A DNA stretch of 11,944 nt, taken from assembly GCA_045594105.1 (NCBI GenBank), contig JAZNXY010000123.1, positions 1 through 11,944 of the forward strand, read 5' to 3'. Each line of letters begins with the position of its first letter. The stretch's first letter is position 1. Shown here piece after piece: positions 1 to 7,362 of the stretch. This DNA comes from URNF01 sp045594105 (GTDB taxonomy: Bacteria > Bacillota > Clostridia > Oscillospirales > Acutalibacteraceae). The notes under the pieces were generated by a model, which was not told where the DNA came from, did no database searches, and saw nothing but the letters and a program-made list of their open reading frames with translations. The position numbers and the translations under genes were made by a program.

Positions 1-26
1 ATGTCCTCTTTTGCACAGTTTTTTTC

Positions 27-55
27 AGTATAGCATACTGTTTGCCCAAAATCAA
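27..55 (-). promoter_or_regulatory. candidate leftward promoter at the left edge
   Basis: On the minus strand a TTGATT -35 box (plus 50-55) is followed after exactly 17 bases by a TATACT -10 box (plus 27-32), which would start transcription near position 20 and run off the left edge. The -10 lies in a small palindrome, CAGTAT-AGC-ATACTG (26-40). No coding sequence for it is visible inside the window, so the gene it would serve is inferred. Confidence 0.45.
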
Positions 56-68
56 TGTATACGACGTG

Positions 69-103
69 AAAAAAGGAGGGAGAATTTGCGTATCTCCCTC
101 CTT
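69..103 (-). terminator. Rho-independent terminator, leftward, outermost of three
   Basis: A perfect 11-bp stem (73-83 with 93-103, AAGGAGGGAGA and its complement) encloses a 9-base loop. On the minus strand it is followed by a run of T (plus 69-74). It is the third terminator in a row downstream of tRNA-Gln. Its distal arm overlaps the start of the 88-bp direct repeat. Confidence 0.75.
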
Positions 104-122
104 GTTCGAGTCCCTCGCAAAC

Positions 123-162
123 AAAAAAGAACAACACCCACGAATGTGGATGTTGTTCTTTT
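123..162 (-). terminator. terminator of the outer, partial tRNA-Gln copy
   Basis: The hairpin pairs AAAAGAACAACA (125-136) with its complement (151-162), with an inner CCAC/GTGG extension around a GAAT loop, and a T-run on the minus strand (plus 123-128). It is nearly identical to the terminator of the intact tRNA-Gln at 306-347; the loop differs by one base. Confidence 0.85.
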
Positions 163-178
163 GGCTGCGGAATAGGGG
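163..178 (-). pseudogene. tRNA-Gln 3'-end remnant
   Basis: Read leftward, the segment supplies the 3' strand of the T stem, the 3' acceptor strand (TTCCGCA), the G discriminator and part of the encoded CCA of tRNA-Gln, and then joins its own terminator. Everything 5' of the T loop is missing and replaced by unrelated hairpin-rich sequence (181-277). It is a partial copy, not an expressed tRNA. Confidence 0.8.
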
Positions 179-180
179 CT

Positions 181-277
181 TTTCTGACGCTTCGCGTCTA
201 TCGCCTCGCTGTCGCTCGTTGCCCACGTCGGCGAAAACAGTCCACTGGACTGTTTTCTTCCGAACACCTTACGGTGT
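181..277. other. hairpin-rich insert between the two tRNA-Gln 3' ends
   Basis: This ~97-bp segment shows no credible gene. It holds three close palindromes: GACGC-TTC-GCGTC (186-198); a 25-base palindrome with perfect 12-base arms around one base (233-257, arms GAAAACAGTCCA and complement); and GAACACC-TTAC-GGTGTTC (262-279). Reading frames across it are short and overlap the tRNA on both strands, so they are unlikely to be translated. The density of inverted repeats suggests a structured RNA or a recombination or mobile-element end. Confidence 0.6.
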
Positions 278-365
278 TCTCCCTCCTTGTTCGAGTCTCT
301 CGCACAAAAAAAAGAACAACACCCACGAGTGTGGATGTTGTTCTTTTGGCTGCGGAATAGGGACT
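278..365. repeat. 88-bp direct repeat, inner copy (inside intact tRNA-Gln)
   Basis: This is the inner partner of 93-180. It carries the GTTCGAGTC motif (289-297), the terminator and the 3' portion of the intact tRNA-Gln gene. The 185-bp period contains one full repeat plus the hairpin-rich insert. Confidence 0.85.
306..347 (-). terminator. terminator of tRNA-Gln
   Basis: AAAAGAACAACA (310-321) pairs with 336-347, with an inner stem, followed on the minus strand by eight T (plus 306-313). The stem begins at the last base of the encoded CCA, so the hairpin directly abuts the mature tRNA end. Confidence 0.88.
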
Positions 366-420
366 CGAACCCCAACAAGCAGATTCAGAGACTGCGGTGC
401 TACCATTACACTATTCCGCA
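347..420 (-). tRNA. tRNA-Gln (anticodon CTG), CCA encoded
   Basis: Read leftward the gene folds as a cloverleaf. The acceptor TGCGGAA pairs with TTCCGCA. The D arm is GTG/CAC with GG in its loop. The anticodon loop CTCTGAA gives anticodon CTG, which reads glutamine CAG codons. The T arm is TGGGG/CCCTA around TTCGAGT. The discriminator is G, as expected for tRNA-Gln, and CCA is encoded at 349-347. One U-U apposition closes the anticodon stem next to the loop. A near-perfect promoter lies at 448-475 and a terminator directly follows, so it is a single-gene unit. Confidence 0.95.
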
Positions 421-447
421 ATATGTGGTTTTTTAAGACCGAGATTT

Positions 448-475
448 ATTATAACCCATTTTTTGCGTTTGTCAA
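448..475 (-). promoter_or_regulatory. promoter of tRNA-Gln
   Basis: On the minus strand TTGACA (plus 470-475) and TATAAT (plus 448-453) are both perfect consensus boxes with a 16-base spacer. Transcription would start near 441, leaving a leader of about 20 bases before the tRNA 5' end at 420. Confidence 0.88.
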
Positions 476-534
476 TAGATTTCTTTTATTTTTTTATTTC
501 CGCTCTCACGGATAGCAAAATCACCGACTTTTCC

Positions 535-563
535 TTGACATAAAGCATAAAAAGTTGTATAAT
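535..563 (+). promoter_or_regulatory. promoter of rny
   Basis: TTGACA (535-540) and TATAAT (558-563) are perfect consensus sigma-A boxes with a 17-base spacer. The predicted start is near 570. It lies back-to-back with the tRNA-Gln promoter, about 60 bases away, and leaves an unusually long leader of about 265 bases before the rny start codon. Confidence 0.88.
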
Positions 564-569
564 TAGCAC

Positions 570-834
570 AGTGTTTGTGGCTTTTGTGACAGCACGTTTA
601 TATATATAGGAGATTCGTCTCCCGCTATGTATATAAAAATTGTAAGTGCCGTTTAGCCCCGGCTGACGGCTTTGAACACGGAAGATAGATATCTTCTTTC
701 CGGTAGTCTCGCTTTTGCGAGTTCTCATATTTGTCAACAGAATATGTCGGTTCCCGGAAGGGAGTGCACTTGAAGGGGGTTACCCCGGCTTTCGTTGTTC
801 GATTAAAACAACATTTTAAGCAGGAGGTGCAGGT
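570..834 (+). promoter_or_regulatory. long structured 5' leader of rny (candidate cis-regulatory RNA)
   Basis: No gene is seen in this stretch. It folds by eye into consecutive hairpins: 598-636 (11+5 bp, TTCG loop), 648-670 (GCCGT/ACGGC with inner AGC/GCT), 681-696 (GAAGAT/ATCTTC), 708-721 (CTCGC-TTTT-GCGAG), 726-746 (CATATT/AATATG), 752-763 (TCCC-GGAA-GGGA, a GNRA loop), 775-786 (GGGG/CCCC) and 794-812 (GTTGTT/AACAAC). The last ends just before the AGGAGG ribosome binding site (822-827). There is no T-run, so an attenuator is not evident. I do not recognise a known riboswitch class. Control of rny translation or mRNA stability, perhaps by RNase Y itself, is inference. Confidence 0.6.
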
Positions 835-2406
835 ATGACCATTGGATTGTGGATCGCTGTCGCTATGTGTGCGGGCGGTTTGCTTGTCGGTGGCACGGTA
901 GCGGGTGTTATCTCGTTTAAAGCCGGTGTTGCCCATCGTAAGAAGGTTGCGGAAGCCGCTATCGGCTCTGCCGAAACCGAAGCAGAACGCATTCGCAAGG
1001 ATGCGATAAAAGCAGCGGAATCCAAGAAAAAAGAAGCGCTTCTCGAAGCGAAAGACGAGATTCATCGTCATCGTGCGGAAGCGGACCGTGAGATTAAAGA
1101 ACGTCGCGCGGAAGTACAGCGTCAGGAACGCCATGTACAGCAACGAGAAGAATCCTTGGACAGAAAAATTGAAAACTACGAGAAAAAAGAAGATCAGCTG
1201 CGTGAAAAGGAAGCGGAAATTGACGAACGTTTGCGTGATGTAAACGATCTGAAAAGAAGTCAGTTTGAGATGCTCGAACGTATTTCGGGTCTCACCACCG
1301 AACAGGCGAGGGAGCAGCTGCTTTCCCAGCTTGCTGACGAGCTGACCCACGAGAAGGCATTGAAAATTGCTGAGTTTGAGGCACAGCTGAAAGACGAAGC
1401 GGACCAGAAAGCCCGTCAGATGATTTCTCATGCGATTCAGCGTGTGGCGGCGGACCAGGTGGCAGAATCCACCGTATCTGTTGTGCCGTTGCCCAACGAT
1501 GAAATGAAAGGCCGTATCATCGGCCGTGAAGGCAGAAATATCCGTGCTATCGAAACGATGACAGGTGTCGACCTGATTATCGACGATACGCCCGAAGCGA
1601 TTACCCTGTCGTGCTTTGATCCCGTGCGTCGTGAGATTGCACGCCAGGCACTTGAACGCCTGATCAGCGACGGCCGTATTCATCCCGCCCGCATTGAAGA
1701 AATGGTGGAAAAATCCCGTCGTGACGTGGAGGCCACCATTAAAGCGGAGGGTGAACGTGCCATTCTCGAAACCGGTATGCACGGTATTCACCCCGAAATC
1801 ATCCGTCTGCTCGGTCGTCTTCATTACCGTACCAGCTACGGTCAGAATGTACTGGATCATTCCATGGAGGTTGCCTTCCTGGCAGGTATGATGGCAAGTG
1901 AGCTTGGCATCGACCCGACCATCGCACGCAGAGCAGGTCTCTTGCACGATATCGGTAAGGCGGTAGACCACGAAATCGAAGGTTCCCATGTGGAAATCGG
2001 TGTAGATATTGCACGTAAGTACAAGGAAAACGAAGCGGTGGTACACGCTATTCAGGCACACCACGGCGACGTGGAAGCAACCACCATCGTGGCTTGTCTT
2101 GTACAGGCGGCTGACGCCATTTCTGCGGCACGTCCCGGTGCACGCCGTGAAAATCTCGAGAACTACATCAAACGTCTTGAAAAACTCGAAGAGCTTGCCA
2201 ACTCCTTTGAGGGTGTGGAACGTTCCTTCGCAATTCAGGCGGGCCGTGAGATTCGTATTCTGGTTCGTCCCGAGGTTGTCAGCGATGATCAGATGACCAT
2301 TCTTGCCCGTGATATTGCCAAGAATATCGAAGAAAATATGGATTATCCCGGACAGATTAAGGTCAACCTCATCCGTGAGAACCGTGCCGTGGATTACGCA
2401 AAATAA
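835..2406 (+). CDS. rny: ribonuclease Y
   Basis: RNase Y is the membrane-anchored endoribonuclease that starts mRNA decay and processing in many Firmicutes, cutting single-stranded RNA, often 5'-monophosphorylated and AU-rich. The 523-residue product has the family's full length and order: one N-terminal membrane segment (about 5-27), a long charged coiled coil (about 35-200), a KH RNA-binding domain with GRIIGREGRN at 227-236, and an HD domain with metal ligands at H342 (DHSMEVA) and H371-D372 (LLHDIGK). A C-terminal RNase Y-specific region follows. The ATG is preceded by AGGAGGTG at good spacing. It is the first gene of the rightward cluster, with its own consensus promoter and a long structured leader. 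No lesion is visible. The family assignment is secure from the motifs. Confidence 0.97.
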   Translation: MTIGLWIAVAMCAGGLLVGGTVAGVISFKAGVAHRKKVAEAAIGSAETEAERIRKDAIKAAESKKKEALLEAKDEIHRHRAEADREIKERRAEVQRQERHVQQREESLDRKIENYEKKEDQLREKEAEIDERLRDVNDLKRSQFEMLERISGLTTEQAREQLLSQLADELTHEKALKIAEFEAQLKDEADQKARQMISHAIQRVAADQVAESTVSVVPLPNDEMKGRIIGREGRNIRAIETMTGVDLIIDDTPEAITLSCFDPVRREIARQALERLISDGRIHPARIEEMVEKSRRDVEATIKAEGERAILETGMHGIHPEIIRLLGRLHYRTSYGQNVLDHSMEVAFLAGMMASELGIDPTIARRAGLLHDIGKAVDHEIEGSHVEIGVDIARKYKENEAVVHAIQAHHGDVEATTIVACLVQAADAISAARPGARRENLENYIKRLEKLEELANSFEGVERSFAIQAGREIRILVRPEVVSDDQMTILARDIAKNIEENMDYPGQIKVNLIRENRAVDYAK

Positions 2407-2412
2407 ACCAAC

Positions 2413-2445
2413 AAAAGCGGCACACCAATGCGGTGTGCCGCTTTT
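2413..2445 (+). terminator. hairpin between rny and recG, probably a partial terminator
   Basis: A perfect 14-bp stem (AAAAGCGGCACACC with its complement at 2432-2445) surrounds a 5-base loop and ends in only four T. No separate promoter for recG is evident in the 64-base gap, so the hairpin may allow read-through or stabilise the rny 3' end rather than stop all transcription. Confidence 0.65.
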
Positions 2446-2470
2446 CTACAACGCAAAAAGGAGGTGCCGT

Positions 2471-4510
2471 ATGGATTTGCATGCGCCAATCGACACGTTA
2501 CACGGTGTCGGTGTGAAACGAGCGGAATTGTATCATAAAATGGGTGTTGACACCCTGTACGACCTTTTACAGCTGTATCCCCGCACGTACGAGGATTGGT
2601 CACAGCCATATACCATCAGCACGGCACCTCGTGACCGTGCCGTATGCCTTTTGGTGACGGTGCTGCAAGCACCTACGGAACACAAGGTGCGTAAAAACAT
2701 GACGGTATACCGCTTTCGTGTAAGCGACGGTATGCAGCTGATGAATGTCACCTTGTTTAATGCGACCTATACGGCAAGAAATATCACCGTCGGCAAGGCG
2801 TTATTATTGTACGGCACGGTGGCACATAAAGGGTTTGGCTTTGAAATGACCGCACCGCTGATCGACACACCCGACAGGGGGATGTGTATTCGTCCCATTT
2901 ATCCGCAGACGGCAGGGCTTACCACCCGTGGTATTGAAACCAATATGCGTCAGCTGTTAAAGGACGCAGAAGCGGCTCTGGAGGAGGAGTGGTTGCCGCC
3001 TGACATACGGCGGCGGTACCAATTGTGTACCGCACGGTATGCACTGCAGAATATCCATTTTCCGAAGGACGGAGCGGCGGTACACATTGCAAGGCGTCGT
3101 CTTATCTTTGAGGAATTGTTTCTGTTCCAATTGGGCTTGTCGCAGCTGCGTGGTCGTTCCCGTGAAAAAACAGGTGCCACGATACGAACGGATTATACCG
3201 CTGATTTTGTTTCTCGTCTTCCGTTTACCTTGACAGGGGCACAGACACGTGCCATAGCACACGGCATTGCGGATATGCGAAAGCCGCACCCGATGTCCCG
3301 CTTGATACAGGGGGATGTGGGCAGCGGTAAAACGGCAGTGGCGGCGGGGTTAAGCTTTACCGCTGCGAAGAACGGGCTGCAGACAGCATTGATGGCACCG
3401 ACGGACATTCTGGCAAGGCAGCATCTGGCATCCCTCAGAAAGTTGCTGCCTGCGGACATACAGGTGGAATTGCTGACCGGATCACTGCCTGCCGCTGAAA
3501 AACGTCGTGTGTTGGCGGCGGTCGCAGACGGCACGGCACATATTGTGATCGGTACCCACGCTTTGTTATCCGATAAGGTTGTGTTCCGCAATCTTGGCTT
3601 AGTCATTACCGATGAACAGCATCGCTTCGGTGTGGAGCAACGCACTACCCTTGCGGCAAAAGGAGTACACCCGCACCTGTTGGTTATGTCTGCAACCCCC
3701 ATTCCACGTACACTGGCACTGTTGGTGTACGGTGATCTGGACGTCTCTGTATTGGACGAGCTGCCGCCCGGCAGACAACCGGTTGCCACCTATGCGGTGG
3801 ATACGGGGAAACGGGCACGTGTATATAATTTCATCCGTAAGCACGTGGCGGAAGGCAGACAGGCGTACATCGTGTGTCCGCTGGTCGAGGAAAGTGAGGC
3901 GGTAGACCTCACCGCCGCCACCGCTTACTATGAAGCATTGAAAAACGGTGCCCTGGCAGGTATTCCGACGGCACTTTTACACGGGCAGATGCCCGCCAAA
4001 CAAAAGGATGCCGTAATGCAGGCGTTTGCAAGCGGCGAAATCAAGGTGCTGATTTCCACCGTGGTCATTGAGGTAGGGGTGGATGTGCCGAATGCGGTGC
4101 TGATGGTGATTGAAAATGCCGAACGGTATGGCTTGGCACAGCTGCACCAATTACGTGGTCGTGTGGGAAGAGGGCATCATGCCTCTACCTGTGTGCTGAT
4201 TTCCGACGCTGCCACCAACGAAGCAAAACATCGCCTGAAAACCATGTGCAGCACCACCGACGGCTTCAAAATTGCGGAAGAGGATTTGAAGATGCGTGGC
4301 CCGGGCGACTTTTTTGGCAGTCGACAACACGGGTTGCCGAAAATGCGTATTGCGGATTTAATGACCGATATGTCGGTGCTGCGAGAAGCAAAAGAGGCGG
4401 TAGAGGGCATTGTTGCTGTTGACCCGACCTTATCAAAGCCCGAAAACAAGGCACTGTCGGAAGCGGTGCGTGACCTTTTCAGTATTACGGGCAATTCTGC
4501 GGCAAATTAG
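2471..4510 (+). CDS. recG: ATP-dependent DNA helicase RecG
   Basis: RecG is a monomeric superfamily 2 DNA translocase that reverses stalled replication forks and branch-migrates recombination intermediates. The 679-residue product has the usual family size. An N-terminal wedge/OB domain (about 1-230) opens with the helix-hairpin-helix-like DTLHGVGVKRA. The helicase core shows Walker A GDVGSGKT (281-288), APTDILA (309-315), DEQH (381-384), SATPIPRT (407-414) and QLRGRVGRG (560-568). The C-terminal MRGPGDFFGSRQHG (608-621) is typical of RecG. The chosen ATG has AAAAAGGAGGTG at ideal spacing; an in-frame extension upstream would run into rny and is not needed. A 9-base gap to the next gene, whose ribosome binding site overlaps the recG stop, implies translational coupling. 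Confidence 0.97.
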   Translation: MDLHAPIDTLHGVGVKRAELYHKMGVDTLYDLLQLYPRTYEDWSQPYTISTAPRDRAVCLLVTVLQAPTEHKVRKNMTVYRFRVSDGMQLMNVTLFNATYTARNITVGKALLLYGTVAHKGFGFEMTAPLIDTPDRGMCIRPIYPQTAGLTTRGIETNMRQLLKDAEAALEEEWLPPDIRRRYQLCTARYALQNIHFPKDGAAVHIARRRLIFEELFLFQLGLSQLRGRSREKTGATIRTDYTADFVSRLPFTLTGAQTRAIAHGIADMRKPHPMSRLIQGDVGSGKTAVAAGLSFTAAKNGLQTALMAPTDILARQHLASLRKLLPADIQVELLTGSLPAAEKRRVLAAVADGTAHIVIGTHALLSDKVVFRNLGLVITDEQHRFGVEQRTTLAAKGVHPHLLVMSATPIPRTLALLVYGDLDVSVLDELPPGRQPVATYAVDTGKRARVYNFIRKHVAEGRQAYIVCPLVEESEAVDLTAATAYYEALKNGALAGIPTALLHGQMPAKQKDAVMQAFASGEIKVLISTVVIEVGVDVPNAVLMVIENAERYGLAQLHQLRGRVGRGHHASTCVLISDAATNEAKHRLKTMCSTTDGFKIAEEDLKMRGPGDFFGSRQHGLPKMRIADLMTDMSVLREAKEAVEGIVAVDPTLSKPENKALSEAVRDLFSITGNSAAN

Positions 4511-4519
4511 GAGAAAAGT

Positions 4520-5764
4520 ATGCAAAATTACGATACCATTATTGTGGGTGGCGGTGCGGCAGGCCTTACTGCCGCTGTGCTGCTCGGCAGACAAAATATA
4601 TCTGTGTTGTTGCTGGAAAAGCAGGCACGTGTCGGCAAAAAGCTGCTTGCAACCGGCAATGGCACCTGCAATATTACCAACGCCAATGCGACACCTGACC
4701 GTTATCACGGCGGCAGGCATCTGGCGGAAGCGGTGATACGGCAGTTCTCACCGCTTGACACGGTGGCGTTTTTTAACACCATCGGCGTTGCCTGCGTCAA
4801 ACGTGCTGACGGCAAGTACTATCCGCGTGCAGAGCAGGCGGCGGCTGTATTGGACCAGCTGCGTGCTGAGGCCGCCGTATACGGTGTTACCGAACAATGT
4901 GATACCGCTGTATTGTCGGTGAAAAAGGCAAAGAACGGCTTTACCGTTTGCACCAATCACGGTGATATACCTGCGAAAACCGTGCTTGTTTGCACGGGCG
5001 GTGCCGCAGCACCGCAGCTTGGTGGCGGGGTAGACGGTTATGGGCTGTTGACCGCTTTTGGTCATACCAAAACGCCGCTGTTTCCCTCTATCGTGCAGTT
5101 GAAAACCGACATCACCTTCATTAAGGCAATGAAAGGTTTGCGTATCGACGGCACGGTAACGGTTACTACCGATAAAGAGACCCGCAGCGATACGGAAGAA
5201 ATCCTGTTTACCGAGTACGGTCTTTCGGGTCCTGCGGTGATGCAGGTGTCCCGTGTGGCAGGGGATTGGGAACGGCAGAAAAAAGGTGTCTGTACCGTTT
5301 CTCTTGATCTGTTCCCCGATATGCGTGAAGGAGAGCTTGTCGCCTTGCTGTCACGCAGAAGGAGCTTAAAGGGCAGGACACTCGAAAACTTCTTTACGGG
5401 TTTTCTCAATAAACGCATCGGACAGACTGTAATCCGTGCGGCAGGGCTTTCTTTGGCGGCATCTGCCGATACGCTTACCGATACGGATATTCAAAAGCTG
5501 GCCGCTTTGCTGAAAAGCTGGACCTTTGCCGTGCTTGGCACCAAGGGCTTTAACGGTGCACAGGTGACAGCAGGCGGTATTGCCGCAAATGAGTTTTTTG
5601 ATACCACTATGGAATCCTGTTATCAGCAGGGTATCTTTGCTGCAGGTGAAGTGCTGGACGTAGACGGCGACTGCGGTGGTTTTAATCTGCAATTTGCGTT
5701 TGCCTCTGCCGCAGTGGCGGCAGGCGGCATTATACGCCGTTTGAAGGGGAGTGCCGCAAAATGA
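4520..5764 (+). CDS. NAD(P)/FAD-dependent oxidoreductase, HI0933/BaiN-like
   Basis: This is a flavoprotein of the HI0933 (YhiN, also called BaiN-like) family. A Rossmann FAD-binding start GGGAAGL (10-16) is followed by the family signature GKKLLATGNGTCNITN (39-54). A TEYGLSGPAVMQ motif lies in the middle, and the closing VTAGGI and GEVLDVDGDCGGFN (376-389) mark the C-terminal FAD-contacting loop. At 414 residues it is full length. The ATG follows GGAG at 4511-4514, which overlaps the recG stop codon. Its 3' end overlaps the next gene by 4 bases. The physiological substrate of most members is unknown; BaiN has been linked to bile-acid dehydroxylation, but that role should not be assumed here. 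No signal peptide or membrane segment is seen, so it is cytoplasmic. Confidence 0.92.
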   Translation: MQNYDTIIVGGGAAGLTAAVLLGRQNISVLLLEKQARVGKKLLATGNGTCNITNANATPDRYHGGRHLAEAVIRQFSPLDTVAFFNTIGVACVKRADGKYYPRAEQAAAVLDQLRAEAAVYGVTEQCDTAVLSVKKAKNGFTVCTNHGDIPAKTVLVCTGGAAAPQLGGGVDGYGLLTAFGHTKTPLFPSIVQLKTDITFIKAMKGLRIDGTVTVTTDKETRSDTEEILFTEYGLSGPAVMQVSRVAGDWERQKKGVCTVSLDLFPDMREGELVALLSRRRSLKGRTLENFFTGFLNKRIGQTVIRAAGLSLAASADTLTDTDIQKLAALLKSWTFAVLGTKGFNGAQVTAGGIAANEFFDTTMESCYQQGIFAAGEVLDVDGDCGGFNLQFAFASAAVAAGGIIRRLKGSAAK

Positions 5765-7362
5765 CCAAGCTGCGTGTGTCCTCCCTGCGTATGCCGCTGG
5801 ACTATACCGCCGCTGCTTTGAAAACGGCGGCAGCGAAGAAAGCGAAAATACGGGAAACGGACATTGTATCACTCAAACAAATAAAAAAATCGGTGGATGC
5901 CCGCAAACAGCAAGCGGTGCATTTCACTGTGACGGTCGATTTAGAGATAACAGGGGATGCGACGGCTGTGGCAGCACGGGCAAAAGACCCCGCAGTAACG
6001 GTAGCACGTATCACCCCCTATGTTTTGCCGACCGTCTTACCCGAACCGCTAAAAATGCGTCCCGTTGTGGTGGGAAGCGGTCCTGCAGGGCTGTTTGCGG
6101 CATTGACCTTGGCGAGAGCGGGCGCTACGCCTGTTCTTTTGGAACGAGGAAGGGATGTAGACAGACGACAAAGAGATGTAGAGACCTTCCGTAAAACAGG
6201 GATGCTTGACCCTGTGTCCAATGTACAGTACGGCGAAGGCGGTGCAGGTACCTTTTCAGACGGCAAGCTTAACACCGGCATTAAAGATCCTCGGCTTCGT
6301 CACGTGTTGGAAACCTTGGCGGCAATGGGTGCTCCCGAAGAGATTTTATGGCAGGCAAAGCCGCATGTCGGTACTGACAAGCTGCGTGAGACGGTAAAAA
6401 ACATCCGTAAGGAAATTGAACGTTTAGGCGGCACGGTGCTGTTTGAGCATCAAGTGACCGCTATCACTGTGCGAGACGGAAAATTGACCGCATTGACGGC
6501 GGAAACAACTGTGGGAACAAAAGAAATCCCTTGTGAGCAAGCGGTGTTTGCAATCGGTCACAGTGCGGAGGATACCGTGCGGATGTTGTATGAAAACGGC
6601 GTGCCTATGGAGCAAAAGCCGTTTGCAGTGGGTGTGCGTATCGAGCATCCGCGCGTAATGATTGACAAAAGCCAATACGGCAACTTTGCGGGACATCCCA
6701 CGCTGGGTGCCGCTGACTATAAGCTGTCCTGTACGCCTGCGGGCGGCAGAGGGGTATACACCTTCTGTATGTGTCCCGGCGGGGAAGTGGTGGCGGCGGC
6801 GTCCGCCCGGGGTCAGTTGGTGGTAAACGGTATGAGCGAGCACGCACGTGATGCCGAAAATTCCAATGCTGCGTTGCTCGTAGGCGTCGGTCCTGCCGAT
6901 TTTGAAAGTGAGCATCCGCTTAGCGGTTTTGCATATCAAAAGCAGTGGGAAACCGCGGCATTTTCAGTGGGAGGCGGTAATTTTAAGGCGCCTGCACAAC
7001 TGGTCGGGGATTTTCTCGCTAACCGTGCATCGACGGCTTTGGGTGATGTGTGTCCGTCCTACCTGCCGGGTGTCACGTTGTGCGACCTGCGCGCGTGTTT
7101 GCCGACAGTGGTGGTACAGTCGCTAAAGGCGGCGTTGCCGATATTTGGACGGCAAATTGCGGGCTTTGACCGCAAAGACGCGGTGCTGACAGGTATCGAA
7201 TCCCGCTCATCCTCTCCTGTACGTCTTTTGCGTGATGAGAAGGGTATGAGTGCTGTCGCAGGGATTTACCCTTGCGGTGAAGGTGCGGGATACGCAGGCG
7301 GCATTATGTCCGCCGCTGTTGACGGCATCAAATGCGCCGAATGGGTATTGGAGACTATGTAA
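5761..7362 (+). CDS. FAD-dependent dehydrogenase, COG2509-like
   Basis: The 533-residue product resembles the COG2509 group of uncharacterised FAD-dependent dehydrogenases. An N-terminal alpha/beta domain of about 95 residues, rich in Lys and Ala (AAAKKAKIRETDI), precedes the FAD-binding Rossmann fold VVVGSGPAG (102-110). YGEGGAGTFSDGKLNTG (157-173) is characteristic of this group. Near the C-terminus YPCGEGAGYAGGI (503-515) provides the second FAD contact. The start overlaps the previous stop as ATGA, a classic coupled arrangement. It is the last gene of the cluster and ends at the terminator at 7362-7398. The substrate is unknown. It is a different family from its upstream flavoprotein neighbour, not a duplicate. 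Confidence 0.9.
   Translation: MTKLRVSSLRMPLDYTAAALKTAAAKKAKIRETDIVSLKQIKKSVDARKQQAVHFTVTVDLEITGDATAVAARAKDPAVTVARITPYVLPTVLPEPLKMRPVVVGSGPAGLFAALTLARAGATPVLLERGRDVDRRQRDVETFRKTGMLDPVSNVQYGEGGAGTFSDGKLNTGIKDPRLRHVLETLAAMGAPEEILWQAKPHVGTDKLRETVKNIRKEIERLGGTVLFEHQVTAITVRDGKLTALTAETTVGTKEIPCEQAVFAIGHSAEDTVRMLYENGVPMEQKPFAVGVRIEHPRVMIDKSQYGNFAGHPTLGAADYKLSCTPAGGRGVYTFCMCPGGEVVAAASARGQLVVNGMSEHARDAENSNAALLVGVGPADFESEHPLSGFAYQKQWETAAFSVGGGNFKAPAQLVGDFLANRASTALGDVCPSYLPGVTLCDLRACLPTVVVQSLKAALPIFGRQIAGFDRKDAVLTGIESRSSSPVRLLRDEKGMSAVAGIYPCGEGAGYAGGIMSAAVDGIKCAEWVLETM

Larger units (their letters stand above)
93..180. repeat. 88-bp direct repeat, outer copy (terminator plus tRNA-Gln 3' end)
   Basis: This stretch matches 278-365 at a constant offset of 185 bases with 5 mismatches in 88 by eye (about 94%). 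In order it contains CTCCCTCCTT, a T-loop-like GTTCGAGTC (104-112), a leftward terminator hairpin, and the last part of tRNA-Gln including its CCA. The similarity stops at the T-loop of the tRNA, so this copy cannot make a functional tRNA. It may be one flank of a small inserted element or the outcome of a local duplication. Confidence 0.85.

Noticed and set aside
1..420. A full integrative element or prophage at tRNA-Gln
   Set aside because: Only ~185 bp lies between the two 3' ends, with no integrase or cargo; at most a remnant or non-autonomous element.
42..515. Open frames on both strands across 42-515
   Set aside because: They run through the tRNA-Gln gene, its terminators and repeats, lack ribosome binding sites and look like chance translation of repeats.
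745..790. SRP RNA (4.5S/scRNA) in the rny leader, suggested by a CCGGAAGG apical loop
   Set aside because: Flanking bases do not match the conserved SRP domain IV (AGGTCCGGAAGGAAGCAGC), and there is no terminator before rny.
625..2064. A long minus-strand frame opposite rny
   Set aside because: It is a shadow of the rny coding sequence, with Cys/Phe/His-rich composition and no credible start signal.
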